DNA of 64,000 nucleotides from Macrocystis pyrifera (taxonomy: Eukaryota > Sar > Phaeophyceae > Laminariales > Laminariaceae): NCBI GenBank assembly GCA_031763025.1, contig JASSKH010000006.1, positions 10,041,691 through 10,105,690 of the forward strand, written 5' to 3'. This document shows, piece after piece, positions 1-12,526 of this stretch. Below the pieces are notes generated by a model, which was given only the letters and a program-made list of their open reading frames with translations, was not told the origin of the DNA and did not search any database. Positions within the stretch are counted from its first letter, which is position 1; the number at the start of each line of letters is the position of its first letter. Both the position numbers and the translations under genes were made by a program.

Positions 1-979
1 GTTAGAGATTGTTTTCTCTCTATTCTATCTAGAATAATGCAGCAAACCTCTTCATGTCACATTCTTCTATCTACTTCACTGTTGTATTGTGTCTCTTTAC
101 CGTGGATCATTCAATGTAAGTATTGGATTGGATGAGACCTCCTGCGCCGGCCTGTGGTCCCACCCATACATGCTTTCGCCTCTTTGGATTGTATTTGTAG
201 TTGACCACTGGTCAGGGGCAGAGTTGTCTCACTTAAATGTCTTTAACATTGACTCCGTCCTTTTCTGCACACACCGCGCAAAATCCTTTTCGAAATATGG
301 AGAAATTGGTAGCTCGCTAGCGCCTGTCATGCCACTCGGAACGCTTACATCGTGAAGTGGTTCGGCGGCTCTGCCATCCGCAGATCGCTTTGCAGGTTCG
401 CCGTCATACGGTCTGCAGAGGGAGAGATGGCTCCAGCCCACTTCTGCCGTGACAACGGGGAAGATGTACCCTGTCGATTAAGTCCCCCAAATCCCTTGTG
501 CGGCTGAGATGTACGCCATAACCGACCGAAGAGAGCAAATCGCCGCGCTGTCCGGGTCTGCTAACACTACCACTGCCTCGCTATAGAGACCCGAAGAGTC
601 TTACCCAACTGAGAGTTGAATACCAAGTCCTCAGACGCTGGGAGCTTTAGGATGTGCGACCCTATTGTAAACGAAAATCGTAACCCCTACGCATCGAATA
701 GAAAGCCAAATTATGCAGGGCTATATATCGCGTCAGAGAATACGCTCAGCCAGAGAGATGACTACCTGTGCGCGCTGGCCACCTGTGCGCGCGACCACAT
801 GTCGCTTAGCGGATCTATGAGTGTGTGCTTCAACATCAGCGCGGCCCGATTGACCTGAACCCCGACCTGCTTCTGTTTCTCAGATACGAAGGTAAGGTAC
901 CAACCTACTGGATTCGAGCAAGGGTTGCATACCCGGCGGACGGGATCCCGTTCTTCTCCTGTCCCGTTTTCTTTCATCG
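1..979. other. No recognisable gene
   Basis: All six frames were read. Short open frames occur on both strands but none shows a recognisable motif or splice-site context. The interval lies downstream, in element orientation, of the DIRS-like remnant that follows, so it may be the eroded 3' part of that element where a recombinase would be expected. No recombinase motif could be identified here. Confidence 0.4.
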
Positions 980-2860
980 TCCTTCTCAACTTAGAGACAA
1001 AACCTTTTCAAATAGACTCGGCCGCGTACCGTTTAACGCACGAAGACCCCTCCAAGCACACATCGTCGCCCCCATGGCCCACGCCGGGGTAAGATGTTTC
1101 ATGTACCACCTTAGTGCATTTTCCTTGAGTGTCAAGGAAGCGGAGGAAGCTAAAGACATCGTCCGGAGTAGCTGTTTGCCAACCGCGGGACCCGGCCGGA
1201 ACACGAACGCGTCAAATTCGTCAGCGTCGTTCTGGTTGAAAGAAAACACCAAAGGGAAAGGAGACCGCGAACTTCGGTAAGCGTTGGAAAAAGTTCGAAA
1301 ACGACTAACTATGTGCGCGCTACTATGAGATGGATGCAAGCCGTTGCGCGATGGTTGCCGAAAAATGGGTAAGCGATACCCCATGGTACGAAAGTCTAAC
1401 TCGTACGCTATCATCCCCCAGCGAGGGTACAGCAATTCCTGAGTCCACCATCCGAACCGCGCCACTGAAAACACCCTTCAGCAGCCACTTGAGGTACATC
1501 GATCGACCCTACTGTGGCGAGCTGCACCAAAGGGAACCAATAGGCCTTAACATCAGGGAAAAAGAACAACCGCACGGGCCTTACATTCCGCCAAATGCAG
1601 CACAGTGTGTCCTGCCATGATTGGGGGTGGGAAACAAAACCCGAAGGCCGGGGTTATGGTACCCGGAACGATCGAAACGTCCTGCGCCAATACGTCGGTC
1701 CCCCCGTGAATGGGGCTCGCAGCACCGACGCCGTGTATGCCACGAGGTCTACCTAAAAAATACCTATCTCGCCCCAGACCGCTCGAACCGATGCCGGCGC
1801 TATGCGGATGATGGCGTTTCGCGACGGTCACGAGATGGCATCCATGACCTCGTTCTCCGCCGTCGGGATCCACTTCAACATCAACCTAAAGCCGTACTCT
1901 TCTTGCAACTCGAACAACTGCACCGGAAACGCCTGAGTCTGACGGTTCTTAGCACTCCCACGGTTAACAACACCCACTACTGACGGGTTGTCTACGTTTA
2001 AGAGCACCTGTCTCGCCGCAGCACGTCCTGGTGTCTCGTGTAAAACTGTCAAAGGAGATGGTAGGGGCCATACATCTCCTTCTGGTTGATATGCTTCGAC
2101 AAGCAGTCTGGCGGGAACACCCCCCCCCCCGCGGTGAAGGTGCTCCGTCTCAAAAGGGATGCGTAGTCAATGGTCAAATGACTAAGGCAAGCATCAAATG
2201 AGTACGTCCCCCCCGCTCCCCCCCCCGGGGAAAGTGAGGTCGTGTTCACGGCACCACCCCATGCTACGGATTACGCATCCGATGACCTTTTCGTCAAGAC
2301 TGCCGCGAAGTGTCGCGCGCGATGCCACAGTTCCTCTTACGAGGTAACGGACAAATTCCACCACTGCCTGAATTCGCCCCTATCGATCAGCCCTGCAGCC
2401 TCGCGTATGGTCGCCAATGCACAAACTGGCTTCTCTAGGACAGCGTGCAACGCAAACATAGCGTGCGTCCACAGCGATGCCGGCTGAATAGCCGCCGTCA
2501 TGCTCATGCACTTACTCGCGAGGCGCTCAAGCGTACGGAAGGACAGACATCCCGCGTCTAGGGCTGCTTGCAGCAGCTGCCGCAGCGTATGTAGCCCATC
2601 CTGTGGAACCCGGAAGATGACGGTGTCACATTCGCACAACATACTGGGATATTGCTGCAAACTAGTCAGGCGGAAGTCGCTCTTCTTGGCCGACACGAAC
2701 TGACCGCATGAGAATGACACTAACATCGCTACGTGTGTAGCCTCTCGCGCTGCCAGCCATTGCTAGCGCGCAGTCTGCCCGTGGAGGGCGACACATGTGC
2801 GTGACGACGATCGAGGCGTTGGAGCTATCTGTCGGCGACCACCTACAGCGCAACGTGGAG
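980..2860 (-). pseudogene. DIRS/Ngaro-like retroelement pol remnant: RT C-terminus, RNase H and downstream domain
   Basis: The minus strand encodes, in several frames broken by stops and shifts, the C-terminal pol region of a tyrosine-recombinase retrotransposon. From 2726 to 2340 comes the RT/connection part, with the family's 'R.LERLASKCMSM..A..PA' pattern. Around 2250-2040 comes the stretch with HINQKE, then RNase H (about 2050-1830) with VDNPSVV, NRGSAKN, LQEEYGF and WIPTAENEV.DAIS. From 1830 to 1550 follows the domain with DVLAQDVS and CFPPP, and to about 1390 a YPRWGMIAYELDF segment. These are hallmarks of DIRS/Ngaro RNase H and its C-terminal extension, not of LTR or LINE elements. At least four frame changes or stops make it non-functional. 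The catalytic RT palm was not found. The class call is confident; DIRS versus Ngaro is not resolved. Confidence 0.78.
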
Positions 2861-3834
2861 GAGAGGATGTATGGATACCTACATATAACTATACGTACTA
2901 TTGTATAGTGCTAAGATAAACCGCGCAAAAGCGCGTGTACACATTGCTGAGGTAGTCGGTTCAATGTGGGGGCAGAATTCTGCCACCCTTGGTAAAAAGT
3001 AAGTAATGCTTTGATAGCAAGCGTCAAAGAGAAGATGTGTATCCACGGGGGTCGTCGTGAAATCATGACGAATGCACAGACACCGGCAACGTAACTCCGT
3101 ACGTATCTACGTGAATATTAATACAGTAGCAGAAAGTGTGGATAACGAGTTGCGTTGGTGTCTGAGTATGTTGATACAGTAACAACAATTGTGGATAAGA
3201 AATTGCGCCTATACCAGTCCTGCAAATAAACTTAGGCCCATCGTTCGTTCGAGAACTGTTCGGCACAGGTGAGCCGACGGTCGTCATAAGTACGGCTGAA
3301 ATATCATCGTAGGTTAATATTCAGTTGAGTCAAGCGAATCAACCGCTAGACAACGGGGTTTCTACGCCAAAGTTTTCGGTCGCAACCACTTGACTTATGT
3401 GCGCCGAACTAGACAAATACAACCATAAGAGGAGCAAAATGAACGCCAGAAATAAAACTGCTTACGGCGAAACCAAGCGGTCATCACCGCCTGTTCGAGA
3501 ATATTCGGCCTGAAAGCAGCGAATTAACCGTCATACGGGGAAACTTCTACGGCAAAGTTCGAGGGCGCACCTGCCTGACTGATGTGCACTGAAGTCTACC
3601 AAACAATATCATGAGTCTGAATGAAATGACCGCAAGAAACGACATGTTTTCAGCCGCACCAAGCGATCGCCAACGCCTGATTTACATGCGCCGACACGGA
3701 CATCGAAGCCCCTAACTCCTACCACTGTTTCGCAGCCAGGCCCGAGTGAAGACACCGCACTACTGTAGGGTCGTAAGTCAATACTAGTATCGAGCGCCGC
3801 AGGAGCCCCGCCCCCCCGGGCGCCGTCCCAACCG
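2861..3834. repeat. Interval with two diverged ~184-bp tandem copies (about 3337-3700)
   Basis: No coding region was recognised. Around 3337 and 3521 the same pattern begins twice (GAATCAACCG / GAATTAACCG, then TTCTACGCCAAAGTT / TTCTACGGCAAAGTT), followed by matching blocks ending in CCAAGCGGTCATC / CCAAGCGATCGCC, giving a diverged two-unit tandem of about 184 bp. A shorter ~56-bp duplication lies at 3117-3210 (ATACAGTAGCAGAAAGTGTG / ATACAGTAACAACAATTGTG). The interval lies between the gag-like and pol-like parts of the decayed retroelement. Confidence 0.5.
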
Positions 3835-4276
3835 TAGAATCAGTGCCCAGCGCCTTCTGGATTGCACGTCTGGCCTTGAGGTCCTAGTCGATCTGGTTCT
3901 TGGTCAGGCCGCGGGTGCGGGGAACTTGGTCGGTAAACACCCCCAAGGTTACCCCAAAGGTTACGGCAGGACAGCCAAAGCGCTTGAGCACAAACTGCCC
4001 CCGGGTGAGCATCCGCTCCAAAATAGCCTATTCGGAGTACAGGCCTACGTCGTGGGCAAGAGCGGCTGCCGCACGCAAGGTGTACGCGAAATCGTACCAA
4101 TTATACTCCCCGGTTGGGTTCCTCCAGGTCCGCGACATATCCACGACAACTTGCCGGAATTGTAGCCGAATCAGCGATCGTAGCAGCGGGGTAAAACGAC
4201 GGTCGTAACCGCGGGGTAAGGGGTAGGTAAGACGAGAGTGCTTTCGCGGCCGTGCAATCCACCAGCCCAACATCAA
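3835..4276 (-). pseudogene. Gag-like ORF remnant, possibly ORF1 of the DIRS-like element
   Basis: The minus strand gives a coherent frame with two in-frame TAG stops (near 4026 and 3888). Legible peptides are SRTWRNPTGEYNWYDFAYTL, RAAAALAHDVGLYSE, then after the first stop AILERMLTRGQFVLKRFG and GVFTDQVPRTRGLTKNQID. The even composition and the continuity of sense across the stops indicate a former protein. It lies on the same strand as, and upstream of, the DIRS-like pol remnant, where an ORF1/gag would be expected. I do not recognise the family by a defining motif; the gag assignment is from context. Confidence 0.45.
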
Positions 4277-4289
4277 ACACGCGGCTCAA

Positions 4290-6990
4290 ACATAAACGAG
4301 AAGGTATCCAGCAGAATCGACACGTGTGCACCTACAGTTGCCGAGAGTACGAGGGCACAGCATTGCCAGGCGCCGCGGCATCATACGCTGAATCCGGCAG
4401 TCAAAGCGGGAAAGTATACAGCAATATCGAGCGAACAGTAAGTGAGAGGGCGCAGAAGTACCAGATACCGCGGCATCAGACACTCAACTCCACAGTCAAA
4501 AGCGAGAGAGAATATGGCAGTATCGAAAGAGCAGTGGGTGAGAGGTTACAGCGGTACCAGACATCGCGGCATCGTACACTCGACTAACAGTCCAAAACGA
4601 AAGAGAATACATCAGTACCGAGAGAGCAGTGAGTGAGAGGGCGCAGCAGTACCAGACACCGCGGCATCAGGCGGTCAACTCCGCAGTCAAATGCGAGAGA
4701 GAATACAGCAGTATCAAGAGAGCAGCGAATGAGAGGGCACAGCGGTACTAGACACCGCTGCATCGTACACTCAACTCAACGGCCAAAAGCGATACATATA
4801 CAGCAGTATTGTACGTCAACGCGCACTGAGTGAGAGGGCACAGCCGTATCAGACCCCGTAGCATCATACACTCAACTCCACAGCCAAAAGCGAGAGAGAG
4901 TACAGCAGCGTCGAGAAAACAGTGAATAAGAGGGCACGGCGGTACCAGACACCGCGGCATCGTACACTTGACTCCACAGTCAAAAGCGAGAGAAAAAACA
5001 GCCGTATCGAGAGAGCAGTGAGTGAGAGAGTATCATGATACCACACACCGCGGCATCGTACACTCAACTCAATAGTCAAAAGCGAGAGACTATATGGCAG
5101 TATCGCACGCCAATTTGCAGTGAGTGAGAGGGCACGGCGGTACCAGACACCTCGGTATCATACTCTCGACTCAACAATCAAAAGCGAGAGAGAGAGAATA
5201 CAGCAGTACCGAAGAGCCGTGAGCGAAGAGGCCCAGTGGTACCAGACACCGCGGCCTCGTACCCTCACATAAAAAAATCGCAGCGGCAAACAAGAGGACA
5301 GCAGCATCAAGAGAGAGCAGTGAGTGAGGGGGCAAGGCCGTACCAGAGGCCGTAGCGTCATACCCTCCACTCCACAGTCAAAAGCGAGAAAACAGCAGTA
5401 TCGAAGAGAGTGAGAGGGCACCGCGGTACCAGACCCCGTAGCATCATACTCCACCCACAGTAAACTCCACCGTCTATATGCGAGAATATAGCAGTACTGA
5501 GAGAGAGTGAGGGAGCATAGCCGTACCAAACTCCGTAGGGTCATACCCTCCACGCTACAGTCAAACACGAGAGAATACAAACGTATCGAGAGAGCCGTGA
5601 CTGAGAGGGCACCGCGGTACCAAACCCCGTTGCCCCATACACTTCACCCCACAGTAAACAAGAAAGCAGCAGTATCGAGAAAAGGCAGTGAGTGAGGGGG
5701 CACAGCCGTACCAGAGGCCGGAGTGTCATACCTTCCACTCTATAGTCCAAAGAGAAAAAAAGCCGCAAAATCGAGAGGGAGCAGCGAGTGAGAGCGAGGG
5801 GGCACAGTCGTACCAGAGGCCCTTAGCGTCATACCCTCCACTCCATAGTCAAAAGCGAGAAAGAAGCAGCATAAAAAGGGAGCAGAGAGTGAGAGGGCAC
5901 CGCGGTACCAGACCCCGTAGCATCATACTCCATCCACAGTGCACTCCACTGTCAAAATGTGAGAACACGGCAGCATCATACTCCAGAGAGAGCTGTGAGT
6001 GAGAGAGCACAGCCGTACTAGAGGCCGTAGCGTCATACCTTCCACTCCACACTTGAACGAGAGAAATCAGCAGAATCGAGAGGGAGCAGCGATTGAGGGG
6101 GCACCGCGGTACGAGACCCCGTAGCAACATACTCCACCCACAGTAACCTCCACCGTCAACATGCGAGAATACAGCACCCCACTCCACAATCAAAGCGAGA
6201 GAGAATACAGCAGTATCGAGAGAGAGTGAGTGAGAGGGCCCAGACGCACAAGACAGCGTAGCATCATACACGCGACTCGACAGTCAAAAGAGAGAGGTAA
6301 TACAGCGGTATCGAGAGAACAGCGTCGAGCAACTCGTCAGGTTGCAGTGAGAGAGAGGGGGCAGCCGCACCAGACCGTAGCATGACACCCTCCACTCCAC
6401 AGTCAAAACGAGAGGGAGAATACAGCATTATCGAGAGAGAGCAGTGAGTGAAAGAGCACAGCCGCACTAGACTACGTAGCACCACACACCCCACTCCACA
6501 GTCAACACGAGAGAGACTAGAGCAGTATCGAGAGTGAGCAGTGAGTGAGAGGGCACAGTCGTACCCGACACCATACCATCATACACCCCCCTCCAGTCAA
6601 AAACGCGAGAGAAGAGAGCAGTGAGTGAGAGGGCAGAGCCGCGCCGGACCGCGACCTCATGCACGGAACGAGAGAGAGAGAGAATACAGCAGTACCGAGA
6701 GAGAGTCGTGAATGAGAGGGCACAGCCGGACCAGACATCCGCCATCAGACACTCGACGCCACAGTCAACAGCGATAGAACGTACCGCCGTATTGAGCAAC
6801 TCGAGTACCCTCCGCGCACGCACGTCAATTCGCAGCGAGTGAGAGAGCACAGCAGTACCAAACACTGTAGCATAATACACTCAACCCAACACAAAAACAA
6901 ACCCAGCTGTTTCGAGAGAGCAGCGAGTGAAAGGACACCACCGTGCCAGATCCCACGGCATCAATCACGCGCGACTCAACCGTCAGAAGC
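4290..6990. repeat. Satellite 1: degenerate ~96-bp tandem repeat, about 26 units
   Basis: An anchor resembling GTGAGTGAGAGGGCACAGC recurs at roughly 4438, 4531, 4627, 4723, 4918, 5013, 5120, 5216, 5319, 5406, 5500, 5596, 5686, 5785, 5887, 5994, 6088, 6226, 6340, 6438, 6538, 6628, 6708, 6833 and 6920. Each unit continues with GTACCAGACACCGCGGCATC, then ACTCAACTCCACAGTCAAAA, then GCGAGAGAGAATACAGCAGT. Units differ by many substitutions and small indels (about 80-138 bp spacing), so the array is old. Open frames through it are repeat-driven and not genes. Confidence 0.9.
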
Positions 6991-7924
6991 GAGAAATAGT
7001 ATACCGCAGTGTCGACGCTACTACCACTCTGTTGCGGCCCGTCTGTGCCTAGTAGTTTCTCCGAGCGATAGCGGGCGACTCCCCCTTTGGCACCACCTCG
7101 TGGTGTAAACACATCGGCCGCCCGAACGAGCTATCTCCGATATCAATCTGTGTCACAATGTACCCCCCGTTTTTTTATTTATTTTTTTATTTTGTTGTCA
7201 GCTCTACGGCCAGCGGGCACAGCGGCGCTAAGCAACCCAACCTCGTATACGCGCGTAAGCGGCAAACGAGGGAGGGAGAAAGGGCTACAGCCGTATCCTT
7301 TTTTAACTCGAAACACACTCGTGCCTCTGGGGGGTGCGTCTTTGTGGTGAGCTCGATCAGCTCCTGGTCGTCCTTGCCCCGAGTTTCCGTGCTCGGCGAG
7401 CGCTTCCGTGCTCAGCGGTTACTGCTGCTCGGCTCAATCCGCACCAGCCCCGCCAGCCCCACCAGAGCTCGCTCCAGCTGAGGCACTCCCACCAGCGTTC
7501 GCCCCACCGGCGATCTCGACCGCCTCGATTTGTGCCGCCCGTCCTTACGTTCCCGCAACACCTGCCCCGTCGCCTAGCTGACGCACAGCGCCTCCCTAGC
7601 CCCCTACCTCGGATGCTCCGAGGAGAAGAACAGAGTGCTCCGGCTCCAGGAGGATGGCATGGAACCGGAGGTCTACAATGTACCAGGCCAAAAGCCGCGT
7701 TGCTTCACGCTCGCGGTTCATCCGGGAGGCGCCGGCTCAGGGCCGACCCGATAGCGGCAGTCGCGTCTGCTGGAGCGGCTGGTGTCGACAGGATGGTTCT
7801 CGGCATACTCTAAAGAATTTCGCGACCAACTCGTAAACCTCACAAGGTTCCGGGAGCGAAAAGAAGAAGTGACCTTGTTGCGATACAAATTCCGAGAGAG
7901 TTCGATATCATCGATGGTTCCACT
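6991..7924. other. No recognisable gene
   Basis: This spacer lies between satellite 1 and the LINE remnant. It holds a T-rich stretch at 7169-7198 and a GC-rich part (7330-7830) open in more than one frame, with Pro/Arg/Ser-rich translations and no conserved motif. Nothing was recognised. Confidence 0.4.
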
Positions 7925-9200
7925 ATTTGTGCCAAATTTTGAGCCCATCGATTGGATCGGCATTATACTCTTGTAGCACATCCCGTCCCTCTTTCTACAT
8001 TTCACATTCTCTTACTTTGTGAGTTCTATCCTCCATTGCTTTGACACACGGGCACATCTGCGCATCAACTTCCTCCTCCCTTTTACTGGTATAAGCTCTT
8101 TCTTTTTTCTGGCAAGCCCAGGTCCCCTACACGGAATGGCAGTTTCTGTGTTTTCGCGAAGTCCATCGGGCCGGTCAAACACGTTTTTATTTCTACCAGG
8201 TATCCCTTATCTCAACCCTCTGTATACATCGACGATAGTTCATCATTTTTCATTTCGTTTCTTGGCGCTAGTCTTTCTTTTTTTGGTATCCTTTGTTCTA
8301 CTTTTGTCTTGTACCCCCCGAAAATATTTCTCAATAGACTATCCTCTTGGATTCATCCCACGTCCGTTCGTGCTTTCTCGGCTACGCTATCCCATCCTCT
8401 TCAGTTTAGCTGGCCCTTTTGATACTTTCTCCCATACAGTCCCTGCATCTATGACTGGCAACATGTTATTTGGCGTGTTCTTTACCTCGTATCGCCATTT
8501 CAAATTTGTCACGTTTCTATTTGTTCAAGTAAGCACGTTCCCAGCTCTGCTCGTCATACCGTATTTTTCGTCGTTCTCGTGTATCCTTGCACAATTTGAG
8601 CTACTACGTATCATATGTACTGTTTCCAGCTGTTTTACGAACTTCGCGTTCCCCTCCCATACTCCCCGTGCATATTCTAGTTTTGGTACAATCACGCTGA
8701 TCAGAATACATATTTCAACACTAGTATCCAGGTGCGAGTCTATTGGGATCGCATTCGTCTTGCCTATGTGTGCTTTACCCTTGCCTATTGCCTTAGCTAT
8801 GTGGGCACCCCAAGAGCAGTATTTCGATATATCTACGCTAAGATACGTATACACTGGTCTACGAGCTGTATCGATCTTCCTCATCGCTTCGATTTGAAAG
8901 ATACCGGGTTCTACGTATCTTTGTTACATACAACTACTGCATACGTTTTTTGCGTTCGCTGTCACTCTCCTATCCCGTTGGTAGTGTACTATGCTGCCTT
9001 CTTTTGTTCATTTCTGTAACCTTTTGAGTTTTGCTGATACCCCCAAAACATCATCATTGTGCATTCTACCGGACACCGTATCTCCCCTCACCGTGACTCC
9101 TGAAACGTTTTCAACATATACCTTGGATATAATGGATGAAAGCGTACACCCCTGCGGAAGACCTTGCCTGGATTCGAGGGGAGGGGCGATAAGCGCGGCA
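7925..9200 (-). pseudogene. Non-LTR (LINE) reverse transcriptase, C-terminal half, decayed
   Basis: Read on the minus strand from 9200 downward. An RT palm segment appears first: PQGCTLSSIISKVYVENVSG, then the catalytic region as MHNDDVLGVS (expected F/Y-ADD), then RVTANAKNV. Next come YTYLSVDISKYCSWGAHIAK, AIGKGKAHIGK, VIVPKLEYARGVWEGNAK and FVKQLETVHM, typical of the RT thumb and C-terminal region of LINE pol. About 8450-7930 holds the Cys/His tail region (AQMCPC...RTHKV.ECEM..EGRDVL). Stops and frameshifts interrupt it throughout, and the first Asp position of the active site reads NDD instead of ADD. A 292-residue open frame on the plus strand (8019-8897) is antisense to this and is not a gene. 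Confidence 0.8.
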
Positions 9201-10131
9201 GACTCCTATCGTTGTGCTTATTTCCACAGTGGTGGCTTGATGGAGAGGGGGGTCATAAGGGAAGGGGGAGAATTTTAGGCTGAAGATTACGCGCCAAAAG
9301 GAGTGCGCACGGTGCGTCTCAGAGTGGCTAGGTTTGCTCGAGCTATTTCATCCTAGGTTGCGGAGGGGGTGTTTTGTTTTGTACGGTATGGCGGTGCCGT
9401 CGGCTAGAACAGACGCTTTTTTGGTTCAATCATTTGTGGATACTCAACCTACAATTTCCCAATCGTTTCCATTCTGCCCCCATCCCCTTCGACTCCGAAA
9501 GTGTTGCTGGCCCTCACGGATAAAACCATCCAAATATCAAGAACACCCCCGTCGCCCATTATCCTCCAAACCTGCACCCTGGGTACTATCTCCTCACTTG
9601 TGGCGTCGAAGACGCGGGTTGAAACGGCACAATTGTGATGTATGCTAAATACATAGGAACCACATACCTGTTACATGTTTGAACTAAATGATAGTCGGTA
9701 TTCTTTATTGTGTAGAGTGTTGGACCAGAGACGTAGAGAGATATTAGGGGCTTGGAATCTCTGACACTGTCTGCGTAACGGCTCAACAAGCCCCCTGCGC
9801 CGCTTTCGCCCCCCTGCCGGTTCCCCCACCCGCAACCTTTTCCGTCTTTCAAACACCGCCTAAGAACGACCCCGAATCCCGCCTACCAATGCTGTGGTGC
9901 TGTCCCCGGCGTGTAACACGCACGCGCGACCGACAGACCGACATATAGTCATACCGAATGAGCTACCGAATGACCTATCGATCGATGGGAGATACTAGCA
10001 TACAATGCTGCACTAAACATGAAACGTTGAATACTCGTTGAGCAACGAAAATGAGACAACAAAAAACGGAAACCAAACTTGAGAACCTCAACAAACCGAA
10101 TCAATGACGTTCCTCACCTCGTGAAACCTGA
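9201..10131. other. No recognisable gene
   Basis: Only short open frames without motifs were seen. The sequence is AT/GC mixed with no tandem structure. The upstream part of the LINE at 7925-9200 would be expected here on the minus strand but could not be recognised, so the LINE may be 5'-truncated near 9200. Confidence 0.35.
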
Positions 10132-10284
10132 AAGGAGTGGAGAGAAAAAGCGCGGGAGGTCCAAGAGAAGGCTCGCTCTAGGAGAGGCGTGGTCAGGGCC
10201 CAGGCCGCCATCCGTGGCTACCTGGCACGCTCTAAACCTCAAGCGATATTCCTGCCTGACAACCAGGATACAGGGACAGACTGA
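10132..10284 (+). pseudogene. Exon-like fragment encoding an IQ calmodulin-binding motif
   Basis: A plus-strand frame of 50 codons lies between TGA (10129-10131) and TGA (10282-10284). It encodes a charged helix (EKAREVQEKARSRRGVV) followed by RAQAAIRGYLARSK, a good match to the IQ consensus (Qxxx[RK]Gxxx[RK]: Q-AAI-RG-YLA-R). IQ motifs bind calmodulin or myosin light chains in myosins and many signalling proteins. There is no ATG. The frame begins just after an AG that could be a splice acceptor, so this is either an exon of an unseen gene or a captured fragment. No adjoining exon was found. The motif is clear; that it is expressed is not. Confidence 0.35.
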
Positions 10285-12526
10285 GTGCAGAGGACGCGTG
10301 GTTCGCCTGAAGGAGGGGACGCAAAACCCGGGGGTTTTCTCCTCGAGACGTTTCCCGTTATATCTGTGTTTTTGCTATAGTTCTTTCCCCGGTTTGTCAA
10401 TAATCAAACACAAGGTGCGTGACCCCGGGCCTGGGTTACGACCAGGAGGGAGATATAAAACGAAGGGCGAAGATACTATTTGGGACGGAAGACAAAAACA
10501 AGGGGGTGGGCCTTTAATCTGATCTATTCGTTGGTTTTATTTGTGCTAAGAGGCATCGCCAGCATAAGGAGACGCGCGGGGGGGGGGGGGGGGGTGTATC
10601 ATACTGTTTTGCGGTGTAATGTTGTGTTGTCACTACCGTGACGTGCTCGTGTTTGGTTTTTGTGCGGTTTGTGGTTGCCCTCTATATTTCCCCTGTTGTA
10701 CTTTTGTTCGGGAGGAAATCTCCTCCACCCCCACTTCAGACTACTCAACACACCACCCCCTCGCGCGAATAGGTTTGGGCCCGTACTGAGAAGTGGAGGC
10801 GGGGGGGGGGGTAGGTTAGGGCTCAGTTTAAGAGGCAGAAGCCGCCAATCAACCACTACGGTAACATATTTAATCCTCTGACTACTAGTTTGAAAGCGCG
10901 ATACCAGGGTATCCAGGGTGATGGAGGGCGGGGGTATTGACTACCGTGTATGGTCGTACTCGTTCTTGAACACAGACCCTCGCATCCCTACAATGCGTCG
11001 AGTTTAACTGACCAAGGGGTCGTCACACGCAGGGTACTGCAGTTTGGATTTCGCCAATGGTATGCTTGATGCCCGATGCGAGTTTGGTCGCGCCGAAGCA
11101 AAGTGCCGTAATGACAACGACGGTAGGTGTGCTCTACGCTTGATGGTGCCCCTTCTTTAGCTGCTAAATTCTTACTCCCCACTGGTATTGATGTGACAGT
11201 TGTGTATACGTAATGGCGATGAGTCGACGAGCTGTGATAGTGCACAGCCGCAAGTGTATCTTGTGTGAGGGCTTCACAATACCAGAAAGTCACACAAGCG
11301 TCTGTTTGGGGCTACCCCCGTACCAGCAACATACATTGTTTTCGAGGAGAAGCATTGGCATGTGAACTTGTTTGAACTGACTCAGCAGCAGCAAATGCGA
11401 CCGTTAAAAGTACCTAGTGAGCAACAGCAGCATCACTGGCTTTCGTTCGATCTTGCCCGGCAGTACAACAGTATATTCAAATGAATTATTATGTAGGTGT
11501 TGTAACTAGGATGTCGATGTGTACCACCTCTCCCGATCCACATGCTGTTGATAAGAACGAGCAGGACGGCTCTCGCCGTCCCCTTCATGCTGATGGGGGG
11601 TAAACGGCAGTGCCGTGGCGCTGACGTATGAAGCAATACAGTATTAAAAAAACAAATAAGCCCGAAATAATCACTAATTTTAGGTCGCTCGCCTAAGCAT
11701 GCATGTTTAGAAAACGCCAATAAGCACAACCTTGTTGCTTTGATTATGCTCATAAAAATCAACCAAATAAACAGCATCAAGCATGTTTATTTACTATAGT
11801 TGCTTACCAACACTAGTGAAAGACAGCTTGGGGCCATGTGAGGTTTTGCCAAGGCACCAAAATACAAAGTGCAGACATGTCAGAAACCCTGGGACAGACA
11901 TTAAATCCCCCCCTCAGTGTTGATTGGACAGTACTGGGTATATTTCACGAGGGAGTGCCCGCTGTATACCGATCGATGGTGAACCGACCTCCTTGGCGAG
12001 GGGCGAGGGGAAAATACTGCAAGAAGAGAATTATCTGAAGGCATATGACGATCAACGCTGCTGCTACGGCAACTTCTTGTAATACGTACGAAAGGATGCT
12101 GGCTGGGCTTTTTGTCCTCCTCACTTCTTTCCTCAGCAACGTGGTCGGATATCACGTACAATAGTACATCATTTCAAGATAGTGCAGCAGAGGGCGCGAA
12201 GAGTGGCGACGAGGGGCAGAGGAGCGGGGGGAGGTACTCGTCATCATGCATGGCAGTAATCTTATGGCCTCAGAACGTCGTATCTCTGCAATGCCGGGAC
12301 GGAGTACGCCGGGTTGTCGCCGACCAGGCAGAAATTGCTTGCACCAAACGCGAAGCGCCGTGAGGTGATGGACGAGTCGCATGAAGGGTGAGCTGAATCC
12401 TATAAAGGACAGCTTTTGAGGCGGATTTTCTTGCATATATACGGACTACAGCGTCAATTCATTGTTTTTTTTTTTCTGGTGTGGCTACTTGCAGAGATAG
12501 CAATGGGTTCACTATGTATTACTGCA
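10285..12526. other. No recognisable gene; poly-G tracts
   Basis: The interval contains a pure G run of about 17 at 10577-10594 and another at 10799-10810. Short open frames on both strands lack motifs. Around 12236-12325 is a short dispersed repeat (TCATGCATGGCAGTA, then ATGCCGGGACGGAGTACG) that recurs near 36855-36920. A piece of it (CATGCATGGCCGTAGT) also recurs near 54832. Confidence 0.4.

Noticed and set aside
8019..8897. 292-codon plus-strand ORF, hydrophobic
   Set aside because: It is antisense to a LINE RT remnant whose minus-strand reading has clear RT thumb motifs; the hydrophobic composition is a by-product.
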